A stretch of 64,000 nucleotides of DNA from Hormiphora californensis (Eukaryota; Ctenophora; Tentaculata; Cydippida; Pleurobrachiidae), in the NCBI GenBank assembly GCA_020137815.1, contig CM035362.1:4812008-4876007 (forward strand), written 5' to 3'. The notes beneath the pieces were generated by a model. That model was not told the origin of the DNA. It was given only the letters and a program-made list of their open reading frames with translations, and did not search any database. The translations under genes were made by a program, and so were the position numbers. Shown piece by piece: positions 53,001-60,909 of the stretch. Within the stretch, counting starts at the first letter, position 1. Each line of letters opens with the position of its first letter.

Positions 53001-56000
53001 AACAGAGACCAATACTTGAAAATATCTATAGGATCCCATCTTGTAAGAAGAACATAATTAACTCACATCATTAGTAGCAGAACTAAGCTGCTCCGAGAGA
53101 TAAGGAATGATATTAGCACCGTGATTTGCATGGATCATTCCCAGTGCATACAAGGCCCCACCCTCCTGGTAGGGACTACCACTGCCGCTATCCTTAGGCA
53201 GATATGATGACATTAGCTTGATCGCATTCGTCTCATGTCCGTGGTGGATGACTCCGAAACTGGCAGTTGCAGTGAATTTAGCCCAGTTGGTAGCTTTAGC
53301 CAACCACTCGAGATTATCCCTGGGAGTGGAGAGTATGGTATTGTTTTGTTGTTCAAACCCTTTTTATTGGTGTGAGACAGTGTCGAGCTAATGTTAGTTA
53401 TTCATTGCATCTAGAAAACACCCCCACCCCCCCCCCCCCCCAAATAGCATGTACAATTATTAGATGGTATTACAAGTAAATCTAACTATCAGGAACCGGC
53501 CGAATCAGGAACTACTGGTCCCTGATTGGCTGATAACCAGTCACGTGACCTAAATGACGAGTTCTGACTGGTTGTTTACTTGTTTTGCTAACTATTTTAC
53601 CTGAGGAAGGCATTGTTGGTGGTTCCAGCGTGCATGAATGAGTTAGCGATAACAGTAGCAGTGTGACACACAGCGTTCCTTGAGGAGTCCTGGAAATAGA
53701 GGGAGGGTATAAAGGAGGAGGCTAAATACAGAACCTGTAAATCGTGGGATATTGATTTTCGAATACAAATGCCGAATGAGCTAGAGTTCACTCATTGTTT
53801 GTGTGGGGGGGGGTCCAGCCCTAAAAAAAGCTAAGCTAACGGCCAAAATCAGGGTACCTTTAGCTTTTTTTAGCTTTTTTTAGCTTTTTTTAGCTTTTTT
53901 TAGCTTTTTTTAGCTATTTTTAGCTTTTTTTAGCTTTTTTAAGGCTAAAAAAAGCTAAAAAAAGCTAAAAAAAAGCTAAAATTGAGTTTTTAGTGGATTC
54001 ATATAGGTTCGAATCCCGCTGACGCCAAATTTTTTAAACTTTTATTATAACGTTTTATAACGTTTTTTGAACTTTTTTAAAACTATTTTTATCAAATTTG
54101 AATAATATTTTTATCGAAAAAATGTCTCCAGAAAATGGCAGTAGGGGTGGATACAGAAATTGCTCTGTATGGACATAAACGGTAGATTATGGTAAAAAAT
54201 GTGCAGGAAATGAACAAATGCAGTCAATAGACGTCCGGAAGGATGAAAATTTAATGGAAAAGTGTCAAGATGAATGCTGAAAAAAACATAAAAAGTAGGG
54301 CTAAAAAAAGCTAAAAAAAGCTAAAAAAAGCTAAAATAAAAAACGCTATCGACCAAAATCAGGGTACCTTTAGCTTTTTTTAGGGCTGGACCCCCCCCCC
54401 TTGTGTACAATTCTGTGAATCTTGAGAGCCGGACGCGCGTGATACAAATGCTGAAAAGTTGGGTTTTCATTAAACTGCGCGCGTTTTTGCTAGTTGTTGG
54501 CTCTTTCTGCAGTCATGTCCCAATTCAGTTGGTGTAGCGGCAGTGACACTGTGTAAATGGGTGTGGCAATTTATGTATAGCTGCAGAAAACAGTATAAGT
54601 AGACCCTTGAACCCAGTCTCAGTTGACAGAAAGGGGCCTAACGAAGGAATCGAATTAGCCGGATTAACAAACAGGATCGACACATGCGGACATAAAAAGT
54701 TTTATGAAGGAGTTAGTGAAACTATTCAAAAAGCTTTTTGTATCAGTATCCGTCTTCAAGTCGATGTTGTGTTTTACTTTTATCGCTCCAACAACCTACA
54801 ACTCAAGGATTGGCTTATGATGCAGAGTCAACAGAAATTACTGCTGAAATAGTTGTGATTTTCTTATGAATATACCGAGCAGTACCCTCCGGGAAGATAC
54901 GCTTGTTTTGTTAAATCAATTCAATCTAACAACCAATCATAACTACACCTAACATGGAAATCGACACTGCAACCCTGATCACGGTGCACCAGAAGGATCG
55001 TCAACCCAAAGTTGAGCCCGCAAAACAAACTTTTGCTGGGGGTGACCCAGGAGGCCTTCCTGAACATCCCCACGGTGAGAAAAGTATATGTTATCGGGGG
55101 AAATTTTTGTTAAAATCGAAAAAACTGGTTTTTGGTCCAAATTTGTGCATAACTTACTTGACTGCCGTTTGATGAAATATCTGATTGACATAAAATAAGT
55201 ATACAAGACCTATTTTTGCACGAGGAATCGATTGCCGGTGGAGAGAAATCTCTAAAATGACCGGAAAATTGTCAAATATGGGAATTTTGTCATTTTTTTG
55301 AGGTTTTTGGCCCTTTAACCATTGAAAACGTTGAGATAGGAAGTTGGAAATAGCGCCAATCGTTAAAATGGTCATTTTTCTACGGGATCCCAAAATTTCA
55401 TGTATATCCGATTTATGGTTAGATTTTGGCAAACTATTGAGATGTGCTTACTGAAAAAAGGATAACTTGATTTTCTCGTTTTTTGCGATTTTTTAACTTT
55501 TGACAGAATTCTGATTGAAATGGCCAATCAGGGCCACGCTAAAGTTGTTTATGGGACAATTTTCGACCAAAATCCAAGATTTCATGCAAATCCAATGACA
55601 GATCATTGATTTATAGAAAGTTGAAATAGGCAAAAAAGGCCAATTTTTACCATGAAAATAAAAATTCACATTTTTTCTGGTCAATTTCCGTCAACAACTG
55701 GTACCCTACCTATTTTTGCACGTAGAATCGATTGCCGGTGGAGTGGATCCTCTTAAACGATTGGAAAGCGGTCGAAATGCCATTTATTGGAGGCCCAAAA
55801 AACCGCCCAAAAATGGCATTTCGACCGCTTTCCAATCATTTAAGAGGATCCACTCCACCGGCAATCGATTCTACGTGCAAAAATAGGTAGGGTACCAGTT
55901 GTTGACGGAAATTGACCAGAAAAAATGTGAATTTTTATTTTCATGGTAAAAGTTGGCCTTTTTTGCCTATTTCAACTTTCTATAAATCAATGATCTGTCA

Positions 56001-57664
56001 TTGGATTTGCATGAAATCTTGGATTTTGGTCGAAAATTGTCCCTTAAACAACTTTAGCGTGGCCCTGATTGGCCATTTCAATCAGAATTCTGTCAAAAGT
56101 TAAAAAATCGCAAAAAACGAGAAAATCAAGTTATCCTTTTTTCAGTAAGCACATCTCAATAGTTTGCCAAAATCTAACCATAAATCGGATATACATGAAA
56201 TTTTGGGATCCCGTAGAAAAATGACCATTTTAACGATTGGCGCTATTTCCAACTTCCTATCTCAACGTTTTCAATGGTTAAAGGGCCAAAAACCTCAAAA
56301 AAATGACAAAATTCCCATATTTGACAATTTTCCGGTCATTTTAGAGATTTCTCTCCACCGGCAATCGATTCCTCGTGCAAAAATAGGTCTTGTATACTTA
56401 TTTTATGTCAATCAGATATTTCATCAAACGGCAGTCAAGTAAGTTATGCACAAATTTGGACCAAAAACCAGTTTTTTCGATTTTAACAAAAATTTCCCCC
56501 GATAACATATACTTTTCTCACCGTGGGGATGTTCAGGAAGGCCTCCTGGGTCACCCCCAACAAAAGTTTGTTTTGCGGGCTCAACTTTGGGTTGACGATC
56601 CTTCTGGTGCACCGTGTGATCGCAATGCAAATCATCCCTATTGCCACATTGCTACTGGGGATACTAGCTGTATTCGTCATCACGAAGATGATTGGAAGAA
56701 CTGAGGAAGGCATCGCTAATTATGAAGCTTATGAAACCCAAAGACAACTGAAACTTTTGTTTTTTAATAATTGTGATTTTCTTCTGAATAAACAACCGTG
56801 ACTAGAACCACTGACTGCAGAACTAGGTCCCATGTTTAGGACAATCATTGAAAAGAACAAGGTAAGCACAATAAATATAACTTGTTTCACAATTTCCAAT
56901 CTGAGTACAACTCAGGTACACGTTAGTACGATTGTAACACCTCCTATCCTTGCAGACAATGACACACTCGATCGTGGACAGGTCAATGTGAATCTTGCAT
57001 CCAGACAAGGAGGCATCCTACACCAGCTCCAAAGGATGCATTTTAGGAGGTGAACATTCACTTTGAGATGCTAAAAAATGGTGCAGGCCCGTCCATCACC
57101 GGACTCCATGCCGCCAACCAGACCGATCCGGTGCCCTGATCCCACCGTGCAGCACAAACCGACTATGTTGTGCTGGACATGGAATGAGTGTGTGAGTGTG
57201 TGTGTGACGTGCAGTGTGACGTGTGTGTGAGGTGAGCTCAACGGGGGGAGTTCAGAAATGAGCTCTTCGTGCCAGCTCAGCCCTGATATCCCATCTGTGT
57301 GTTGGGAGATCAGGGCTTAGTCCCGTTGCCGTGGACCTGCTGGCTGATGGTCCAGTGAGTACGGTCAACTCACACAAAAAATTAGAAATCATAAAAGTAG
57401 TTGAGATAATTTATTTGTGTGCTTTAAAGACTTTGTGTATGACTTGGTGTGTATCTAGCTGGGCTTACATACACAGATTCGCCGGTTAGTAGGGAATAAG
57501 ATTTAGATCGTGTATAAAAAGAAATATAATTTTACCTTGCAGTTTTTGAGTACCAGCATATCACTACTACTCTTCCTAATGAGGAACTGAGACTTCAGTG
57601 TAATGGGGACCTCTCCATTCAGAATAGATGCCACATGTTCCTTTTTCTTATCGATAGCGGAATC
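46242..57664 (-). CDS. PSMD1: 26S proteasome non-ATPase regulatory subunit 1 (Rpn2), C-terminal two thirds
   Basis: Fifteen minus-strand exons: 57664-57536, 53689-53601, 53319-53067, 52732-52582, 52033-51882, 51717-51611, 49785-49625, 49390-49260, 48104-48018, 47944-47758, 47545-47453, 47261-47177, 46972-46832, 46708-46568, 46315-46242. Diagnostic stretches: [106 protein letters not shown], a Lys/Glu-rich block, and the C terminus PPEPFEYTE. These include the proteasome/cyclosome repeats of Rpn2, the base scaffold that holds Rpn13 and Rpn10-side partners. Total is 1,981 nt, one more than 660 codons: exon 47944-47758 has an apparent single-base insertion near 47866-47876. About 290 N-terminal residues are missing; no exon was found between 57.7 and 60.9 kb, so they lie beyond the window or are lost. 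Confidence 0.93.
46344..46414 (-). repeat. short dispersed repeat family 2
   Basis: Reverse-oriented copy in the last PSMD1 int (between exons 46708-46568 and 46315-46242). A more diverged relative lies at about 39965-40021. Confidence 0.75.
47572..47680 (+). mobile_element. hAT-like MITE copy 8, in PSMD1 intron
   Basis: Full length, beginning about 25 bp from the 3' splice site of PSMD1 exon 47545-47453, so it sits in the likely branch-point region. Confidence 0.9.
48287..48375. mobile_element. G-run-terminated MITE, 89 bp
   Basis: GGGGGGGGTCCAGCCCTTAA at the left, AAGCTTTTTAGCCGCCCCCC at the right, flanked by direct CATGTT. Shares GGGTACCTTTAGCTTTTT with the element at 53805. Confidence 0.7.
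48869..49134 (-). other. unassigned open frame in PSMD1 intron
   Basis: A 68-codon frame (49075-48869; [20 protein letters not shown], then [18 protein letters not shown]) looks protein-like but matches no family I recognise. It is not part of PSMD1 by homology. Confidence 0.25.
49143..49251 (+). mobile_element. hAT-like MITE copy 9, at a PSMD1 5' splice site
   Basis: Flanked by exact TAACGTAC duplications (49135-49142, 49252-49259). On the PSMD1 strand this target is GTACGTTA, exactly intron positions +1 to +8 after exon 49390-49260, so the duplication preserved the splice donor. Confidence 0.93.
49875..50334. repeat. inverted repeat with CT microsatellite in its loop
   Basis: About 75-bp arms (AAATTTAGTCCAAAAACCAA..., GGATGCCCGGGCCCATGTGG...) enclose a loop dominated by (CT)n at 50030-50095. 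Located in a PSMD1 intron. Confidence 0.85.
50390..50975 (+). repeat. four ~165-bp diverged tandem repeats
   Basis: Each unit has GCATAAATATGCAAATAACG, GACCCCCCATAAATCGACTA and ATGTCCATGAAAACGTTCTA. In a PSMD1 intron, directly right of the inverted repeat above. Confidence 0.85.
52112..52399. repeat. 288-bp hairpin element in PSMD1 intron
   Basis: Arms begin TAATGAGTAAACACACACAC and include GCATTGAGCAAGCTCAATG (itself palindromic) and TAGCTATTCTCCGGCTGGGT. MITE-like; target duplication not clear. Confidence 0.8.
52749..52888 (+). repeat. (GGAGA)n pentanucleotide microsatellite
   Basis: About 28 copies of GGAGA in near-perfect array, starting about 17 bp from PSMD1 exon 52732-52582 on its acceptor side; on the PSMD1 strand it is a long TCTCC pyrimidine tract. 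Confidence 0.95.
53490..53587 (-). mobile_element. hAT-like MITE copy 10, truncated, next to a PSMD1 donor
   Basis: Right terminus lost, yet direct CTAACTAT flanks it (53482-53489, 53588-53595). The right duplication ends 5 bp from the edge of PSMD1 exon 53689-53601. Confidence 0.88.
53805..54400. mobile_element. G-run-terminated MITE, ~596 bp
   Basis: GGGGTCCAGCCCTAAAAAAA at the left and AGGGCTGGACCCCCCCCCC at the right, with direct TTGTGT outside both. Inside are runs of TAGCTTTTTT repeats near both ends. Lies in the large PSMD1 intron. Confidence 0.8.
54954..57187 (+). pseudogene. small membrane protein gene, right copy, split by a fold-back
   Basis: Starts MEIDTATL at 54954, is interrupted at 54980 by a fold-back element, and resumes at 56621 with [40 protein letters not shown]. 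Skipping the element and one TGAT copy restores the frame across the junction. The frame is then altered by an insertion-like stretch ([13 protein letters not shown], stop at ~56800). Exon 2 (from 56956) is also shifted: [17 protein letters not shown] is followed by stops. So this copy is degenerate apart from the element. It lies inside the first PSMD1 intron of this window, antisense to PSMD1. One transmembrane helix, function unknown. Confidence 0.65.
54980..56616. mobile_element. 1,637-bp fold-back element in coding sequence, 4-bp TSD
   Basis: Nearly perfect arms about a centre at 55798; ends CACGGTGCACC...GGTGCACCGTG. Direct TGAT flanks it (54976-54979, 56617-56620). Mirror frames occur at 55154-55432 (-) and 56164-56442 (+). 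Internal phrases match the element at 41184-42998. Confidence 0.9.
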
Positions 57665-58530
57665 CTGAAGAGAGAGGGGAGGGTTAATATAGTGTGGGAG
57701 CTGGAGGTTAATAGCGGAATCCTGAAGAGAGAGGGGAGGGTTAATATAGTGAGGGGAGCTGGAGGTTAATAGAGGAATCCTGAAGAGAGAGGGGAGGGTT
57801 AATATAGTGGGGGAGCTGGAGGTTAATAGCGGAATCCTGAAGAGAGAGGGGAGGGTTAATATAGTGGGGGAGCTGGAGGTTAATAGCGGAATCCTGAAGA
57901 GAGAGGGGAGGGTTAATATAGTGGGGGAGCTGGAGGTTAATAGCGGAATCTTGAAGAGAGAGGGAAGGGTTAATATAGTGGGGGAGCTGGAGGTTAATAT
58001 CGGAATCCTGAAGAGAGAGGGGAGGGTTAATATAGTGGGGGAGCTGGAGGTTAATATCGGAATCCTGAAGAGTGAGGGGAGGGTTAATATTGTGGGGGAG
58101 CTGGAGGTTAATAGCGGAATCCTGAAGAGAGAGGGGAGGGTTAATATAGTGGGGGAGCTGGAGGTTAATAGCGGAATCCTGAAGAGAGAGGGGAGGGTTA
58201 ATATAGTGGGGGAGCTGGAGGTTAATAGCGGAATCCTAAAGAGAGAGGGGAGGGTTAATATAGCGGGGGAGCTGGAGGTTAATATCGGAATCCTGAAGAG
58301 AGAGGGGAGGGTTAATATTGTGGGGGAGCTGGAGGTTAATAGCGGGATCCTGAAGAGAGAGGGGAGGGTTAATATAGTGGGGGAGCTGGAGGTTAATAGC
58401 GGACTCCTGAAGAGAGAGAGGGGAGTGTTAATGCAGTGGGGGAGCTGGAGGTTAATAGCGGGATCCTGAAGAGAGAGGGGAGGGTTAATATAGTGGGGGA
58501 GCTGGAGATTAATATCGGAATCTTGAAGAG
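57657..58530 (+). repeat. 57-bp minisatellite carrying PSMD1 splice-acceptor copies
   Basis: About 15 units (starts near 57657, 57714, 57772, 57829 and then mostly every 57 bp to 58515). On the PSMD1 strand each unit reads ...CCCCTCTCTCTTCAGGATTC, i.e. the polypyrimidine tract, AG and first codons of PSMD1 exon 57664-57536. Confidence 0.92.
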
Positions 58531-58770
58531 TGATCTGATTAGGTTCTATTCAAGCCAAAGCAAGTGGAGTGAGAGGGACGCGAGAGGCACGCGAGAGGCA
58601 CGTGAGAGGCACGTGAGAGATCGAATCATATATTATTGAATTTGATATAATGAGCACTATTGTGACAAGTGAAAACAAGTTTTTTACACAATCAACAAAT
58701 GTTTCACGCGAATGCGATCGTCAGGATTAAAAATGTAAACTTGTTTACTCGTTAACAGTCCTCTGCTCCT

Positions 58771-58941
58771 TCATAAAGTTGGATGTTTCATGAGTTTAAC
58801 GGCTAGATACTTCCTCTTGTGCGGACACTTGTTTAACAGTTCGCTCTTCCTGTTTATCAGGTCCTTCCCTCTGAGGATGTGGTACTTTTCCGCCAGACAC
58901 AGATTACAGGTTATATTACCAGATATAATGAGCACAAATGA
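58771..58941 (-). pseudogene. retroelement protein C-terminal fragment
   Basis: Minus-strand frame ending at 58771 contains ITCNLCLAEKYHILRGKDLI and NRKSELLNKCPHKRKYL. The pattern C-x-L-C-x3-K...LLN-(K/R)-(R/K)-SEL-x-x-KC-x-H-x-x-K recurs at the C terminus of many invertebrate retroelement polyproteins (from memory of such sequences). No other part of the element was recognised, so it is a fragment. Confidence 0.4.
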
Positions 58942-59382
58942 CACGATTTACATAATAATGCGGGGTTACTTATATGTGGGAGGATAATTCAAGAGATAAG
59001 CCAGTTGGCGTCAGAGATCACTGCCGTATGATTAAAACCAAATTACGAGAAGAGGTTGGTGGCTGGCGGTGTATCACGTCAGGGGACTTAGTGGTACCAA
59101 TTATCTGAGTACTAATACTGGACTGTACGAGGAGAATCTCTCTCACTTCTTTGGAGCTTGCTTTGTGGACTCACTTCTTTTGGATCTCGCTTCGTGGATT
59201 CACTTCTCCTATTTGGACTTTTAGATCTCTAGTGAGCTGCTTCGGTACTTAATTATTTACCCCACATTATATTTTTTTTGTCGTATTAGTTAATTAAAAT
59301 ATACTAAAAGCCACACTTGCATATAATTTCATTATTCGCTCACTGTCACCTCAATATACCCGTGTGAGCAGTACAATCAACA

Positions 59383-59494
59383 ATGTCCGATCTAGCCAAC
59401 CCGGTGCTCAGTGCAACGGTGAAAGGGGGATCATTTGATTCTTTGTTTTCCGATTCGATTGATCTTGAAACGAGGGATGCACCACAATATTTAT
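59383..59494 (+). other. protein-like open frame cut by a MITE, possibly LTR-element gag start
   Basis: Starts MSDLANPVLSATVKGGSFDS, LFSDSIDLETRDAPQYL, then meets MITE copy 11. Without the MITE the frame closes after 46 codons. A TTGGCGTCAGAGATC sequence at about 59003 resembles primer-binding sites of some animal LTR retrotransposons, so this may be the 5' piece of one. Weak. Confidence 0.25.
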
Positions 59495-59603
59495 CAAGAA
59501 CCGACCGAATCAGGAAATACTGGTCCCTGATTGGCTGATAACCAGTCACGTGACCTAAATAACGAGTTCTGATTGGTTGTTTACTTGTTTCGGTCGGTTC
59601 CTG
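59495..59603 (-). mobile_element. hAT-like MITE copy 11
   Basis: Flanks ATATTTAT and ATATTTAA match at 7 of 8. It interrupts an open frame starting at 59383. Confidence 0.9.
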
Positions 59604-59755
59604 ATATTTAATATGTTATCGGAAAACTATTAAATTCTAACAACTTTGATAAAAGAAGGGTAGTGTTGGTATTTATATGTAAACTAAATCTCTAACGCTC
59701 TCCGGTTGCTTTCGCACCCCACTGCCAGTCTCAACATTATATAATTCTAGCGGGA

Positions 59756-59847
59756 GACACAAGTAAACAACCAATCAGAACCCGTTATTTAGGTCACGTG
59801 ACTGGTTATCAGCCAATCAGGGACCAGTATTTCCTGATTCGTTCGTA
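59756..59847 (+). mobile_element. hAT-like MITE copy 12, both ends truncated
   Basis: Internal portion only, from ACACAAGTAAACAACC to TTCCTGATTCG. Confidence 0.85.
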
Positions 59848-59989
59848 CATTATATACATAATTTATGGGCCACCTTGTAATGTAAATTTGTTTTTGGTCA
59901 AGATTTCCTTTCAATGCGTCGCTTCCTTCCACATATTATTTTGCGTCTTGTTAGTTTTACCCTTATATTATGACGGGGCCATGATATTA

Positions 59990-60450
59990 ACCCCCCCCCC
60001 CCCGTTTTAAAATACTTGTGTCATATTTATGTTACTAGTGGACCCAGACCATCCTACGGATGGGTGAAATGTGGGATCTGATACTCACTGGGATGATCTG
60101 ATAGTCTTCTTCTTCTTCTTCTTCTGATAGTCACTGGGGTGATCTGATCATGGGTGGGGTGATCTGATCCTCTATGGGATGATCTGATCTTGGGTGGGGG
60201 ATCTGATCCTCAGTGGGGTGATCTGATCATGCATGTGGGGTGATGTGATCTGAACTCACCCCAGCTCTTAGCATGCTACTTGTTACGTGATCTGATCTTG
60301 ATGACGACGATTTAGGGACCACCAAACATGCATGGGTGGGATCAAGTTTCGGGTGTTTTTGCATTATATAGTAAGACTAGCGCACCCATTGGGTGCGCCT
60401 CAAGTAAGGGCTTTTCGATAACCCACCCGGCTTCGCCGGGTGGTTCTTTT
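59990..60450 (+). repeat. GATCTGAT-rich degenerate repeats and small GC hairpins
   Basis: A C-run at 59988-60003, then many GGGGTGATCTGATC phrases (60060-60300), a (TTC)n patch near 60107, and hairpins GCGCACCCATTGGGTGCGC and CCACCCGGCTTCGCCGGGTGG near 60371-60441. Confidence 0.7.
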
Positions 60451-60795
60451 TGCCCCTTACAACGTCTAAAAAACGGTTGCCATGGCAACTGAATTGGTAA
60501 CTATGGGGACTGACATGTTAAAAGTCATTCGAAAATATTAACAAACTTCCACTGGAAGTTCCAAACTTTGGAATCCAAAGTGTGAATGACAGCTTATACA
60601 GCTTTGGTCATATGAAGTGTTTTATGAAGGAGCAGTGTGTCGCTTAGATACCGCTGAACGAACGACCACGACGTTCATCTCCAAATTATAATAGAGATAG
60701 AGAAACCTACTTAGCTAGCAGTGTTTGAATTTAAAGCGGCACACTACAGAGTACAGACGGCTACGAATAGCAACCTTATTTTCAATACCTTTTAC

Positions 60796-60898
60796 CAGGA
60801 ACACACAAGTAAACAACCAATCAGAACTTGTTATTTAGGTCACGTGACTGGTTATCAGCCAATCAGCGACCCGTATTTCCTGATTCGGTCGGTTCCTG
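60796..60898 (+). mobile_element. hAT-like MITE copy 13, just upstream of GPCR start
   Basis: Nearly full length, ending 11 bp before the candidate GPCR start codon at 60910. Confidence 0.88.
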
Positions 60899-60909
60899 CA
60901 TTTTGTAGT

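Larger units (their letters stand above)
54882..57375. repeat. right copy of the inverted segmental duplication
   Basis: Counterpart of 43733-44590 in opposite orientation, lengthened by the fold-back element at 54980-56616. Contains the second small membrane-protein gene copy and matching downstream text (GTGGACCTGCTGGCTGATGG). Confidence 0.8.

Noticed and set aside
57807-58639. Plus-strand 220-codon repeat protein ([19 protein letters not shown])
   Set aside because: Antisense reading of the 57-bp minisatellite; the meaningful content is on the PSMD1 strand.
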